A DNA stretch of 64,000 nt from Amycolatopsis sp. DSM 110486 (GCF_019468465.1 NZ_CP080519.1:9417001-9481000), one strand, 5' to 3'; positions 52,105 to 61,504 are shown, numbered from the stretch's first letter. Notes: generated by a model not told the origin, from the letters alone. Translations and numbers: made by a program.

Positions 52105-53828
52105 CAACCACAACCACCAGCCGCGGAGACCGCTACAAGTGGGTCGCCCTCTCCAACACCACCCTCGGCGTGCTCATGTCGGCCCTCGACGGGTCGATCG
52201 TGATCATCTCGCTGCCCGCGATCTTCCGCGGCATCGGGCTCGACCCGCTCGCGCCGGGCAATATCGGCTACCTGCTCTGGATGATCCTGGGCTACCTGCT
52301 GGTGTCGGCGGTGCTCGTGGTCACGCTCGGGCGCCTCGGCGACATGTTCGGCCGCGTGAAGATGTACAACGTCGGGTTCGTGATCTTCAGCGTCGCCTCG
52401 GTGGCGCTGTCGTTCGACCCGTTCCACGGCGGGCAGGGCGCGCTGTGGCTGATCGGCTGGCGCATCATCCAAGCCGTCGGCGGGTCCATGCTCACGGCCA
52501 ACTCCGCGGCGATCCTCACCGACGCGTTCCCGCGCGAACAACGCGGCATGGCACTCGGCATCAACCAGATCACCGCGCTGGCCGGGCAGTTCCTCGGCCT
52601 CGTCGCCGGCGGCCTGCTCGCCGAGATCGACTGGCGTGCGGTGTTCTGGGTGAGCGTGCCGTTCGGCATCCTCGGCACGGTGTGGTCGATCCGCAGCCTG
52701 CGCGAGATCGGCAAGCCGCGCCGCGCGCGCGTCGACTGGGGCGGCAACGTCACCTTCGCCCTCGGCACCGGTGTGCTGCTCGCCGCGATCACCTACGGCA
52801 TCCAGCCCTACGGCGGGGCGGCCACCGGCTGGGGCAGCCCGTGGGTGCTGGGCGGCATCGGTTCCGGAGTGCTGCTGCTCATCGCGTTCGGCGTGATCGA
52901 GACACGCGTGAAGGAACCGATGTTCCAGCTCTCGCTGTTCCGGATCCGGGCCTTCACCGCGGGCAACCTCGCGGTGCTGCTCACGTCGATCGCGCGCGGC
53001 GGGCTGCAGTTCATGCTGATCATCTGGCTGCAGGGCATCTGGCTGCCGCTGCACGGGTACGAGTACGAGAAGACCCCGCTGTGGGCCGGGATCTACCTGC
53101 TGCCGCTCACGGTCGGGTTCCTCATCGCCGGCCCGATGTCCGGCTACCTGTCCGACCGGTTCGGCGCGCGGCTGTTCTCCACCGGTGGGCTCGTGCTCGT
53201 CGCCGGGTCGTTCCTCGGCCTGCTGGCGCTGCCGGTCGACTTCTCTTACCCCGTGTTCGCGCTGCTGCTCGTGATCAGCGGGATCGGACAGGGGATGTTC
53301 TCGGCGCCCAACACCTCGGCGATCATGAGCAGCGTCGCCGACCACCAGCGCGGCGTCGCGTCGGGCATGCGCTCGACGTTCCAGAACTCCGGCACCGCGC
53401 TGTCGATCGGCGTGTTCTTCTCGCTGATGATCGCGGGCCTGGCCGGCTCGCTGCCCGCCACGCTCACCGGCGGGCTGCAGGCCCACGGCGTGCCCGCCGA
53501 CGTCGCGGCGAACGTCGCCCAGCTGCCGCCCGTGAGCACACTGTTCGCGGCGTTCCTCGGCAGCAACCCGATGGCGCACCTGCTCGGCCCGGGTGTCCTT
53601 TCCGGACTGTCGCCGAGCGACTCGGCGGCGCTGACCGGCAAGGAGTTCTTCCCGCAGCTCATCTCCGGCCCGTTCCACAACGGACTGGTCACGGTCTTCA
53701 CTGCGGCCGCCGTGATGGCGCTCGTCGCGGGCCTCGCCTCGGTGTCGCGCGGCAAGCGCTACTTCCACCCCGACCTCGCCCCGCGCGCGGGCGAGCAACG
53801 CAGCACCCCGGACAAGGAGAACGGATGA
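52101..53828 (+). CDS. DHA2-type MFS drug exporter (EmrB/QacA family)
   Basis: 575 residues with 14 predicted membrane helices. Motif A-like LGRLGDMFGRVKMYNVGF, motif C-type AGQFLGLVAGGLLAEIDWRAVF, and DGSIVIISLPAI in the first helix, all typical of DHA2 drug/proton antiporters. The GTG overlaps the marR stop by 4 nt and the stop overlaps the next ATG. Exports hydrophobic compounds; the substrate is unknown but is presumably also an effector of the MarR regulator. Confidence 0.92.
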   Translation: MTTTTTSRGDRYKWVALSNTTLGVLMSALDGSIVIISLPAIFRGIGLDPLAPGNIGYLLWMILGYLLVSAVLVVTLGRLGDMFGRVKMYNVGFVIFSVASVALSFDPFHGGQGALWLIGWRIIQAVGGSMLTANSAAILTDAFPREQRGMALGINQITALAGQFLGLVAGGLLAEIDWRAVFWVSVPFGILGTVWSIRSLREIGKPRRARVDWGGNVTFALGTGVLLAAITYGIQPYGGAATGWGSPWVLGGIGSGVLLLIAFGVIETRVKEPMFQLSLFRIRAFTAGNLAVLLTSIARGGLQFMLIIWLQGIWLPLHGYEYEKTPLWAGIYLLPLTVGFLIAGPMSGYLSDRFGARLFSTGGLVLVAGSFLGLLALPVDFSYPVFALLLVISGIGQGMFSAPNTSAIMSSVADHQRGVASGMRSTFQNSGTALSIGVFFSLMIAGLAGSLPATLTGGLQAHGVPADVAANVAQLPPVSTLFAAFLGSNPMAHLLGPGVLSGLSPSDSAALTGKEFFPQLISGPFHNGLVTVFTAAAVMALVAGLASVSRGKRYFHPDLAPRAGEQRSTPDKENG

Positions 53829-54568
53829 ACGACACGCTCACCGCCGGCACCGTCACGATCACCGGCCACGGCGGTGACGAGATCGAGGCGTACCTGGCGC
53901 GCCCGCTCGACCCCGCTCCGCGCGGCGGCGTCGTGGTGATCCACCACATGCCCGGCTACGACCCGGCGACCAAGGAGATGGTGCGCCGCTTCGCTGCCGA
54001 GGGTTTCGCGGCGCTGTGCCCGAACCTGTACTCGCGCGAGGCGCCGGGCGCGAGCCCGGACGACGCCGCCGCGACCGTCCGCGCCAACGGCGGCGTGCCC
54101 GACGAGCGCCTCGTCGGCGACGTCGAAGGTGCGGCCGCGTACCTCAAGGCGCTGGACGGCGCCAACGGCAAGATCGGCGTGATCGGCCACTGCTCCGGCG
54201 GCCGCCAGACGTTCCTCGTCGCGTGCTCGACCCAGGTCGACGCCGCGGTGGACTGCTACGGCGCGTTCGTGGTGAACGAGCCGCCGGCCGGCATGCCCGC
54301 GTCGATGAAGCCGCTGCTGGGCCTCGCACCGCAGCTGTCGGCCCCGCTGCTCGGCATCTTCGGCGCCGACGACCAGTACCCCGCCCCCGAGGAGACCGCG
54401 AAGCTCGCCGCCGAGCTCGACCGCCTCGGCAAGGAGCACGAGTTCCACACCTACGACGGCGCCGGCCACGCGTTCTTCGCCGTCGACCGCCCGAGCTACC
54501 GGCCGGAGGCCGCCGTGGACGGCTGGGCCAAGATCCTCGACTTCTACGGCCGGCACCTCGCGGCCTGA
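53825..54568 (+). CDS. Dienelactone hydrolase family protein
   Basis: 247 residues. Nucleophile Cys123 in IGHCSGG, as in true dienelactone hydrolases where Cys replaces Ser, Asp in FGADDQYPAPEE and His in YDGAGHAFFAVDRP. HHMPGYDPATKEMVRRFAAEGF near the N-terminus is the usual start. Hydrolyses lactones or esters. It is coupled by a 4-nt overlap to a drug exporter, so it may detoxify the exporter's substrate (inference). Confidence 0.92.
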   Translation: MNDTLTAGTVTITGHGGDEIEAYLARPLDPAPRGGVVVIHHMPGYDPATKEMVRRFAAEGFAALCPNLYSREAPGASPDDAAATVRANGGVPDERLVGDVEGAAAYLKALDGANGKIGVIGHCSGGRQTFLVACSTQVDAAVDCYGAFVVNEPPAGMPASMKPLLGLAPQLSAPLLGIFGADDQYPAPEETAKLAAELDRLGKEHEFHTYDGAGHAFFAVDRPSYRPEAAVDGWAKILDFYGRHLAA

Positions 54569-54595
54569 TTCCGCTTCGCAGGAAGGACGTTTCCC

Positions 54596-54868
54596 ATGTG
54601 CACCTACCTCACCGAGAAGTTCGCCGTGGAGGGCAGCGGCAAGAGCGCGACCGGCTGGCACAGCGTCAACGAAGCCACCGTCTACGTCGACCACCCGACG
54701 CACGCCCGGTTCGCCCACACCGTGAACATCGACTTCCGCAACCCGGCGATGGGCCCGGCCGCGCGCGTCGCGCTGGAACTGACCGAAGAGGACGCGCTCG
54801 CCCTCGCCGACGCGATCCACACCGCGCTGGCGTCGGCGCCGGCGGGGCTGGCCTCGCGCAACCAGTGA
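54596..54868 (+). CDS. Small conserved protein, DUF6295-like
   Basis: 90 residues: MCTYLTEKFAVEGSGKSATG, then YVDHPTHARFAHTVNIDFRNP and an acidic helix (LELTEEDALALADAIHTAL). The ATG at 54596 has AGGAAGG upstream. I recognise this as a small conserved actinobacterial family (DUF6295) without known function. Cys2, Thr and a His-rich middle may form an active or binding site. Last gene of the marR operon, 27 nt after the hydrolase. Confidence 0.8.
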   Translation: MCTYLTEKFAVEGSGKSATGWHSVNEATVYVDHPTHARFAHTVNIDFRNPAMGPAARVALELTEEDALALADAIHTALASAPAGLASRNQ

Positions 54869-54873
54869 GCCGC

Positions 54874-54909
54874 ACCGGCTGGCCCGGATTCACGCCCGGG
54901 CCAGCCGGT
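54874..54909. terminator. Hairpin between convergent operons
   Basis: ACCGGCTGGCCCGG and CCGGGCCAGCCGGT form a perfect 14-bp stem with an 8-nt loop. The last base is also the last base of the decarboxylase stop codon. Confidence 0.8.
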
Positions 54910-56327
54910 CAGGGCGTGTAGAGCGCGCCGAGGAACTCCAGCAGTAGCCGTTCCCGCAGCGGTTCCGCCGCTGTCGCCAGCAGTGCGTTGATCGGTGCCA
55001 TCCGCTCGGGCAGGCCGGCGTCGCCGACGAGGCCGGCGGCGGCGAGCAGGCCCGCGAACTGCTCCGCCGTCAGGGTTTCCGGGTCCAGCGCCGCCACGAA
55101 CGCGGCCACGTCCGGGTCCACCGACGTCGGGCCGGCTTCGCGCGCCGAGGCGACCGAGGCGGTCAGGTCCGCGAGGAACTCTGCCTCGCTGCCGTGGTTC
55201 GCGGCCGTGATCGTGAGGTGCAGGTTCAGCGGCGAGTCGCCGTGGGCGAACTGCGGCTGTACGTACCAGCCGCGGACCTTCATCTCGTCCGCGACCGTGA
55301 ACAGGTCGAACCCGTCGTCGGCAGTGCCGGTCGTGGCGAAGGCGATCAGCGTCGAGTCCGGGTCGCCCAGGACCCGCAGGCCCGGCAGGGTCTCGACCCC
55401 CGCGCGGATCCGGGTCACGGCCTCGCGGGTCACCTCCGCGAGGCGCAGGTAGCCGTCCTCGCCGAGGTGGTTCACCACGGCCCACGCGGCCGCGAGCGGG
55501 CCGCCGGAGCGGGTGCTCTGCAGCGTCGGGTTCAGCATCGTGTAGCCCGGCCAGGCCGCGCTGGCGAAGTAGTGCGTGCGCCGCAGCTCGGCGTTCGCGT
55601 GCAGGAGCACCGAGACGCCCTTCGCACAGTAGGCGTACTTGTGCAGGTCCACCGAGATGCTCGTGACGCCCGGCACGCGGAAGTCGAACGGCGGCACGTC
55701 CGCGCCCAGCTTCGCGAAGTACGGCAGCACCCAGCCGCCGATGCACGCGTCCACGTGCATCCGCACACCGCGAGCGGCCGCGGCGGCCGCGATCTCCGGG
55801 ATCGGGTCGACCACGCCGTGGGCGTAGGAAGGCGCGCTCGCCACGACGAGCACGGTGGACTCGTCGATTGCCGCCGCCATCGCGTCGGGCACCGCGCGGA
55901 AGGTCTTCGCGTCGACCGGCACCACGATCTTGCGCAACCCGAACAGGTGCGCGGCCTTGTGGAACGCCGCGTGCGCGGTGTCGGGCAGCACGATGCTCGG
56001 CGCGGTGATGTCCGGCCGCGCGTCCCGCGCGGCCAGCACCGCGAGCAGGCACGACTCGGTGCCGCCGGACGTCACCGTGCCGACCGTTTCCGCGGTTGCG
56101 CCCAGGAGCCCCGCCGCGCGCCCGACAAGGTCGTTCTCCAGGCGCAGCAGGCTCGGGAACGCCGTGGGGTCCAGGCCGTTGGCCGACGACGCGAGCGCGT
56201 GCGCGGCCGCCGCGATCTCGTCCACTTCGGACAGACCGCTGTCGTAGACGTAGGCGAGCGTGCGCCCGCCGTGCGTCGGCAGGTCGCCCGCGCGCAGCGC
56301 CCGCAGCTCGGCCAGGACGTCGGTCAC
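54909..56327 (-). CDS. PLP-dependent decarboxylase/lyase (sphingosine-1-phosphate lyase type)
   Basis: 472 residues from the GTG at 56327, overlapping the transporter stop by 4 nt. PLP Lys230 lies in SISVDLHKYAYCAKG, with Asp193 (MHVDACIGG) binding the pyridine nitrogen and TSGGTESCLLA binding phosphate. The order and motifs match group II decarboxylases related to sphingosine-1-phosphate lyase, as do many bacterial amino acid decarboxylases. The gene partner is a GPH-type transporter, which may import the substrate or export the product amine. The substrate is not readable from sequence. Confidence 0.88.
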   Translation of the reverse strand: MTDVLAELRALRAGDLPTHGGRTLAYVYDSGLSEVDEIAAAAHALASSANGLDPTAFPSLLRLENDLVGRAAGLLGATAETVGTVTSGGTESCLLAVLAARDARPDITAPSIVLPDTAHAAFHKAAHLFGLRKIVVPVDAKTFRAVPDAMAAAIDESTVLVVASAPSYAHGVVDPIPEIAAAAAARGVRMHVDACIGGWVLPYFAKLGADVPPFDFRVPGVTSISVDLHKYAYCAKGVSVLLHANAELRRTHYFASAAWPGYTMLNPTLQSTRSGGPLAAAWAVVNHLGEDGYLRLAEVTREAVTRIRAGVETLPGLRVLGDPDSTLIAFATTGTADDGFDLFTVADEMKVRGWYVQPQFAHGDSPLNLHLTITAANHGSEAEFLADLTASVASAREAGPTSVDPDVAAFVAALDPETLTAEQFAGLLAAAGLVGDAGLPERMAPINALLATAAEPLRERLLLEFLGALYTP

Positions 56328-57643
56328 CGCTGCGGCTCCACCGGCCGCGGCTCGAGCACCTTGCGGCGCAGCAGCGGGATCGCCAGCGCGATGAGCACCG
56401 CCGGCAACACCGAGGTGCCCACGGTGATGGCCGTGATCGCCGAGGACGGCTGCGCGGTCGTCGCGTCGGTGCTCGACACGTAGCCGCCGGCCTGCAGCAC
56501 CAGCCCGAACAGGCCCGGGCCGAGCGCCAGACCCAGCGTCTCCGACGCCGTCCACACGCCGGCCGTGATGCCCGCGCGGGTCTCGCCGGTGCGTTCCTCT
56601 TCGGCACTGATGAGGTCGGGCAGGATCGCCAGCGGGAACACGGAGATCCCGGCGTACCCGATGCCCGACAGCGCGACGAACACCATCGTCACCGCGAACG
56701 GGATGTCCTTGGCGAACAGGATCCCGAGCAGGCCGACGGTGAACGAGACCGTCGCGATGCGGAAGCCGACGAGCTTGCCCCAACGGTGCCCCAGCCGCGG
56801 CCACAGCGGCATCGTGATCAGCGCCGGGCCGACGAAGCCCACGAACAGCACCGTGCGGTAGCTCGGGTCGCCCAGCACGTGCTCGGCGAAGTACGGGATC
56901 GCGGCGAGCACCGTGCCGATGCCCAGCGCCTGGATGAAGTACGAGCCCATCAGCCAGCAGAACGGGCGCCACTGCGCGATCGTGCGGATCAGCTGCTTGA
57001 AGCTCACGGCGTTGGGCCGCAGCGAACCGACGGGTGCGCCGCGCAGACCGAAGTAGACGCCCAGGGTGGCGAGCAGGATGATCACGGCCATCACAAGGCC
57101 CATGACCCGGTAGCCGGCCACGCCTTCGAGGATGTCGGTGATCGCCGGGGCGGCGCCGCCGGACACGAGGATCGCCACGGCCAGCACGCCGATACGCACG
57201 CTGGTGAGCTTCGTGCGTTCCTCGGCCGAGTCCGTGAGCTCGGCCGGCAGCGCGTTGAACGGTACCTGGAAGAACGCGTACGCGGTGGCACACAGGAAGA
57301 ACACGATCACCACGTAGGTCGCGTCGATCGCCGGCTTGCCGAAGCCCGGGTGCGCGAACAACGCGAAAAACAGGATCGCGACGCCGACGCCGCCGCCCAG
57401 CAGGAACCGCCGCCGGCTGCCGGTCCGCACGAGGTCCGCGTCGGAAAGCCGGCCCGCGATCGGGTTGAACACCACGTCCCACGCCTTCGGCACGAACACG
57501 ATCACGCCGGCCGCCGCGGCAGGCACGGCCATCGTGTCCGTGAGGTACGGCAGGAGCAACAGGCCCGGCACGGTGCCGAAAGATCCGGTGACGAACGAGC
57601 CGAGCGAGTAACGGAAACGCGTCCGGCGGGGCAGCGGCGCCAA
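56324..57643 (-). CDS. GPH/MFS-type sugar-cation symporter family transporter
   Basis: 439 residues from the TTG at 57643, chosen for GAGGAGG just upstream; a TTG at 57676 lacks one. Twelve predicted helices. The GPH signature is visible as KAWDVVFNPIAGRLSDADLVRTGSRRRF, listed here in part as DVVFNPIAGRLSD, with PFNALPAELTDSAEERTKL. GPH members carry sugars, glucuronides or other compounds with a cation. Coupled to a PLP decarboxylase, so the substrate is probably an amino acid or amine derivative (inference). Confidence 0.85.
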   Translation of the reverse strand: MAPLPRRTRFRYSLGSFVTGSFGTVPGLLLLPYLTDTMAVPAAAAGVIVFVPKAWDVVFNPIAGRLSDADLVRTGSRRRFLLGGGVGVAILFFALFAHPGFGKPAIDATYVVIVFFLCATAYAFFQVPFNALPAELTDSAEERTKLTSVRIGVLAVAILVSGGAAPAITDILEGVAGYRVMGLVMAVIILLATLGVYFGLRGAPVGSLRPNAVSFKQLIRTIAQWRPFCWLMGSYFIQALGIGTVLAAIPYFAEHVLGDPSYRTVLFVGFVGPALITMPLWPRLGHRWGKLVGFRIATVSFTVGLLGILFAKDIPFAVTMVFVALSGIGYAGISVFPLAILPDLISAEEERTGETRAGITAGVWTASETLGLALGPGLFGLVLQAGGYVSSTDATTAQPSSAITAITVGTSVLPAVLIALAIPLLRRKVLEPRPVEPQR

Positions 57644-57777
57644 GGGTCCTCCTCGAGGGCGGTCCGACGAACGCAATACCTAGTGGATCTTCGCCGTTCC
57701 CCGGTAGTGGTCGGAGGGAATCGTGCCACCGTCGTAATGCACCGCGAGTACCGGGCCGACCTCGCCCCGTGCCCTGC

Positions 57778-58803
57778 TCACGACAGGGCTTCGGCCACCT
57801 TCGCCAGCGACCCCGCGTCGCCGCGCAGCAGCAGCGTCGTGACCACAGTGTCCTCCCAGGCAGCGAGCTCCTCGCGGATCTTCGCGGCCGGGCCGACGAG
57901 CGAGGTGTCCTCCACGAGCGACGTCGGGATCGCGGCGACTGCCTCGTCCTTGCGCCCGGCGAGGTAGAGCTCCTGCACCTTGTCGGCCACCTCCTCGTAA
58001 CCCAGGCGTGCGAACACGTCGTGGTGGAAGTTCACGGCCTTGGCGCCCATGCCGCCGATGTACAACGCGAGCGCCGGCTTGATCCAGCTCGCCGCCTCCT
58101 CCACGTCGTCGTGGACGATCACCGGCACCGACGCGGGCACCTCGAAGTCCTCGGGCTTGCGCCGGGCACCCGGCCGGGCGAACCCCTCGGCGAGCGCGGC
58201 CCGGTAGAACGCGTCGGCCTTGGGCGAGAAGAACAGCGGCAGCCAGCCGTCGCAGATCTCCGCCGACAGCGCGACGTTCTTGGGGCCCTCGGCCGCGAGG
58301 TAGATCGGGAGGTCGGCGCGCAGCGGGTGCACGGTCGGCTTGAGCGCCTTGCCCAGCCCCGCTCCCCCTTGCAGCGGCAGCTGGTAGAACTGCCCGTCGA
58401 GCGTCACGGGTGCCTCGCGCGCCAGCACCTGGCGGATGATCGCTACGTACTCGCGGGTGCGGGCCAGCGGCTTCGGGTACGGCTGGCCGTACCAGCCCTC
58501 CACCACCTGCGGGCCCGACGCACCGAGCCCGAGCACGAACCGGCCGCCGGAGAGGTGGTCGAGCGTCAGCGCCGTCATCGCGGTGGCGGTGGGCGTGCGC
58601 GCGGACATCTGCACGATGTTGGTGCCGAGCTTCACGCGGCTGGTCGACGCACCGGCCCACGCGAGCGGGGTGAACGCGTCGGAGCCGTAGGCCTCCGCCG
58701 ACCACACCGAGTCGAACCCGAGGCGCTCGGCCTCGAGCACGGCCTCCAGCGCGCCCGGCGTCGGGCCGCTCCCCCAGTACCCGAGGTGGTAACCCAGCTT
58801 CAT
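57778..58803 (-). CDS. LLM-class F420-dependent oxidoreductase
   Basis: 341 residues. Luciferase-like TIM barrel: MKLGYHLGYWGSGPTPGALE, GLGASGPQVVEGWYGQPYPKPLARTREYV and AAEGPKNVALSAEICDGWLPLFF are typical of the F420-dependent LLM family. It moves hydride between F420H2 and an alcohol, aldehyde or imine. The substrate is unknown. 15 nt upstream on the same strand ends an MpaB-family oxygenase, possibly in the same operon. Confidence 0.92.
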   Translation of the reverse strand: MKLGYHLGYWGSGPTPGALEAVLEAERLGFDSVWSAEAYGSDAFTPLAWAGASTSRVKLGTNIVQMSARTPTATAMTALTLDHLSGGRFVLGLGASGPQVVEGWYGQPYPKPLARTREYVAIIRQVLAREAPVTLDGQFYQLPLQGGAGLGKALKPTVHPLRADLPIYLAAEGPKNVALSAEICDGWLPLFFSPKADAFYRAALAEGFARPGARRKPEDFEVPASVPVIVHDDVEEAASWIKPALALYIGGMGAKAVNFHHDVFARLGYEEVADKVQELYLAGRKDEAVAAIPTSLVEDTSLVGPAAKIREELAAWEDTVVTTLLLRGDAGSLAKVAEALS

Positions 58804-58818
58804 ACGGCCCTCCGTGCT

Positions 58819-59745
58819 TCAGATGTTCGGCGAGTAGTGCTCCGGCTTGCCGCGTTCCCCCACGGGCGGCAGGTTCCTCCGTGGAGTCTCGACCACGGGC
58901 GCGCCCGCGGCCACCTCACCCCTTGCCCGGCGCCGGCCGGCGCGCGCCCGCGGGTGGTAGCGGCGGTCGTGCGGGACGAGGGAGAACACGGCGTTGATCG
59001 CGCGCCCGGCGAAGCGGTGCCGGCGTTCGTCGAGCGCAGTCCAGGTGAAGCCGAGTAGGTCGCGGATCTCCGGGTCGTAGAGCCCGACCGTGAGCCAGAC
59101 GAACCGCTTCGCGATCACCGCCGAGACGGGCCGCCACAGCAGGTCGGGCAGCCACGCCAGGTTCGGCGGTTTCGCGATGCCGCGCAGATCCAGGACGTCG
59201 CGCGTGGCCTTGTTGTCTTCCAGGACCTCGGCGCACATGTGCTTCCAGTACCGCCGGAAGTCCTCCCAGGACTCGGGGACCGGCCGCATCGTCATGTCGT
59301 ACATCCGCCACCAGCGCACGTGTTCGTCGAACAGCTTGCGCTTCTCCTCTTCGCCGATGCCGCCCATGAAGTGGTCGGCGATGAGGATCGTGCTGACGAA
59401 GAACGTGGAGTGGGCCCAGTAGAACGTGTCCGGGTCGAGCGCGTGGTAGCGGCGGCCTTTCGCGTCGACGCCCTTGATGCGGTCGTGGTACCCGCGCACC
59501 TCGAGCGCGGTCCGGTGGGCGAGCGGGCCGTCGTAGACCACGCCGCCGATCGGGTAGAGCGAGCGGAACAGCCGTTGCCAGCGTTCCTCGAAGAACCGCG
59601 AATGCTGCTCGACGCCGGCGCCCAGACCCGGGTGCATGTTCTGCATCGACCCGGCCCACAGGGCGATCAGCAGCCCCCGCCAGTCGCCGAAGTAGCGCCA
59701 CGTGAGCGAGTCCGGTCCCAGCGGTTCGGGTTCCTCCCCCGGCAT
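58819..59745 (-). CDS. Oxygenase MpaB family protein (DUF2236)
   Basis: 308 residues with AGGAG upstream of the ATG. The family begins with WRYFGDWRGLLIALWAGSMQNMHPGLGAGV and has a long helical body with HALDPDTFYWAHSTFFVST; the conserved His residues would bind heme b, as in MpaB and latex-clearing proteins. Family members cleave C=C bonds of isoprenoid side chains or have unknown roles. It pairs with an LLM oxidoreductase downstream and diverges from a TetR regulator. Confidence 0.88.
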   Translation of the reverse strand: MPGEEPEPLGPDSLTWRYFGDWRGLLIALWAGSMQNMHPGLGAGVEQHSRFFEERWQRLFRSLYPIGGVVYDGPLAHRTALEVRGYHDRIKGVDAKGRRYHALDPDTFYWAHSTFFVSTILIADHFMGGIGEEEKRKLFDEHVRWWRMYDMTMRPVPESWEDFRRYWKHMCAEVLEDNKATRDVLDLRGIAKPPNLAWLPDLLWRPVSAVIAKRFVWLTVGLYDPEIRDLLGFTWTALDERRHRFAGRAINAVFSLVPHDRRYHPRARAGRRRARGEVAAGAPVVETPRRNLPPVGERGKPEHYSPNI

Positions 59746-59784
59746 GGCGGCTCCTGCGGTCGGGTCGATGAACTGACTACGCCT

Positions 59785-59808
59785 GTTGTCAGGTTAGGAT
59801 GTGACAAC
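59785..59808. promoter_or_regulatory. Inverted repeat between mpaB-like and tetR genes
   Basis: GTTGTCA and TGACAAC, perfect 7-bp arms separated by 10 nt, in the 89-nt divergent gap. Its position suits control of both promoters by the TetR product. Confidence 0.6.
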
Positions 59809-59834
59809 GGGCGTGGTCAACTACGGGAGTGGAT

Positions 59835-60431
59835 ATGCCGGGCCGCACGTGGGCGGGCACGACGCTGGACGATCGGAAAGCGGCACGGCGGGACCAGCTG
59901 GTCGCCGCGGGCCTCGACCTGCTCGGCACCGAGGGCTCCGCGGCCGTCAGCGTGCGCGCGGTCTGCCGCCAGGCCCACCTGACCGAGCGCTACTTCTACG
60001 AGAGCTTCGCCGACCGCGAGGAACTCGTCGCGGCCGTGTACGAGCACGTCGGCGAGCGGGCGCGCCAGGCTTTGGTCGACGCGATCGGCGACGCACCCGA
60101 TCCGCGGCAGCGGGCGGAACGCGCGGTGCGGGCGTTCGTGGCCCTCCTGGTCGACGACCCGCGCCAGGGCCGGGTGCTGTTGCTGGCGCCACTGACCGAT
60201 CCCGCACTGACTCGCCGCGGCCTGCACCTGTTGCCGGCGTTCGCGGCGCTCGTCGGCGAACAGCTCTCGCACGGCGACGAGACCGACCGGCAGCTGGTGT
60301 CGATCGGGCTGGTCGGGGCGCTGAGCAACGTATTCATCGCCTACCTCGACGGCACGCTGCGGGTGAGCCGCGAACGGCTCGTCGCGCACTGCGTCCGGCT
60401 GGTGCTCGGAGCGGACGAGTTCGATCACTGA
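59835..60431 (+). CDS. TetR-family transcriptional regulator
   Basis: 198 residues from the ATG at 59835, with GGGAG 5 nt upstream; a GTG at 59829 overlaps that site. HTH about 18-58: DQLVAAGLDLLGTEGSAAVSVRAVCRQAHLTERYFYESF (given in part). Diverges from the mpaB-like gene and flanks a GTTGTCA...TGACAAC palindrome, so it probably represses the mpaB-LLM pair. The 20 nt after its stop contain a short TGAGCTCAC direct repeat. Confidence 0.9.
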   Translation: MPGRTWAGTTLDDRKAARRDQLVAAGLDLLGTEGSAAVSVRAVCRQAHLTERYFYESFADREELVAAVYEHVGERARQALVDAIGDAPDPRQRAERAVRAFVALLVDDPRQGRVLLLAPLTDPALTRRGLHLLPAFAALVGEQLSHGDETDRQLVSIGLVGALSNVFIAYLDGTLRVSRERLVAHCVRLVLGADEFDH

Positions 60432-60451
60432 GCTCACTGAGCTCACCCAGC

Positions 60452-61504
60452 TCATCGTGCCGAGGCTCGTTCCGCCCGCAGCCGCAACGCGATGTCGATG
60501 ATCATGTCCTCCTGGCCGCCGACGTAGCGCTCCGCGCCGACGCGGTAGAGGATCTCGTGCGCCGGCACGCCGTAGCGTTGCGCCGCGCGCTCGGCGTGCA
60601 GCAGGAAACTCGAGTACACGCCGGCGAAGCCCTGCACGATCGACGAGCGGTCCATCACCGGCAGCCGGGTCAGGTACTTCTTCACGACGTTCTCGGCCGC
60701 GGCCATCAGCACGTCCTTGTCGACGCCGGTCGGAACGCCGAGGCGTTCGAACGTCGCCGCGAGCACCTCGGTCGGCGAGTTCCCCGCGCCCGCGCCGAGG
60801 GCGGCGAGGGAACCGTCGATCTGCCGCGCGCCGGCGCGGTAGGCGAGCACGGAGTTGGCGACGCCGAAGCTGAGGTTCTGGTGACCGTGGTAGCCGACCT
60901 GGGCGTCGTCGCCCAGCTCCGCGACGAGCGCGGCGACGCGATCGGCGGCTTCGTCGAGGATGAGCGCGCCGGCGGAATCGACCACGTAGACGCACTGGCA
61001 GCCGGCGTCGGCCATGATCCGCGCCTGCTTCGCGAGGTGCTCGGGCGCCGCCAGGTGCGCCAGCATCAGGAATCCCACGGTTTCCAGACCGAGGTCGCGG
61101 GCCGCGCCGAAGTGCTGCACGGAAACGTCGGCTTCGGTGCAGTGCGTGGCGATGCGGGCGGCGCCGGCGCCGAGGTCCGCGGCGACGCGCAGGTCGGTGA
61201 CGGTGCCGAGCCCGGGCAGCAGGAGCACCGCGATCTTGGCGTCGTTCGCCTCGTCGACGGCGGCGGCGATCAGCTCGCGTTCGTCGGTGAGGGAGAAGCC
61301 GTAGGTGAAGGTCGAACCACCGAGCCCGTCGCCGTGGGTCACCTCGATGAGCGAGATCCCGGCGTCATCCAGCGCGCGCACGGTGTCGCGCACCTGGCGT
61401 TCGGTGAAGCGGTGGGCCATGGCGTGGCTGCCGTCGCGCAGGGTGGTGTCGACCAGTCGCACCGGCGCGTTCTTCGCCGGCTGCTTCCGGATGAGCGCGC
61501 TCAT
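60452..61504 (-). CDS. 4-hydroxy-2-oxovalerate aldolase
   Basis: 350 residues from the ATG at 61504, overlapping the dehydrogenase stop by 4 nt. The DmpG/BphI/HsaF motifs are present: [17 protein letters not shown] and the metal-binding HxH in [15 protein letters not shown] (His206, His208). The C-terminal communication domain has [18 protein letters not shown]. It cleaves 4-hydroxy-2-oxo acids to pyruvate and an aldehyde, which passes through a channel to the partner dehydrogenase. Confidence 0.95.
   Translation of the reverse strand: MSALIRKQPAKNAPVRLVDTTLRDGSHAMAHRFTERQVRDTVRALDDAGISLIEVTHGDGLGGSTFTYGFSLTDERELIAAAVDEANDAKIAVLLLPGLGTVTDLRVAADLGAGAARIATHCTEADVSVQHFGAARDLGLETVGFLMLAHLAAPEHLAKQARIMADAGCQCVYVVDSAGALILDEAADRVAALVAELGDDAQVGYHGHQNLSFGVANSVLAYRAGARQIDGSLAALGAGAGNSPTEVLAATFERLGVPTGVDKDVLMAAAENVVKKYLTRLPVMDRSSIVQGFAGVYSSFLLHAERAAQRYGVPAHEILYRVGAERYVGGQEDMIIDIALRLRAERASAR

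Noticed and set aside
54909..56327. PLP enzyme as the missing EgtE lyase
   Set aside because: Its motifs match group II decarboxylases / sphingosine-1-phosphate lyases, and it is 33 kb away in an operon with a transporter.
60425..60460. TGAGCTCAC direct repeats at the end of tetR as a mobile element footprint
   Set aside because: Only two to three short copies without flanking inverted ends or a transposase; more likely slippage between convergent stops.
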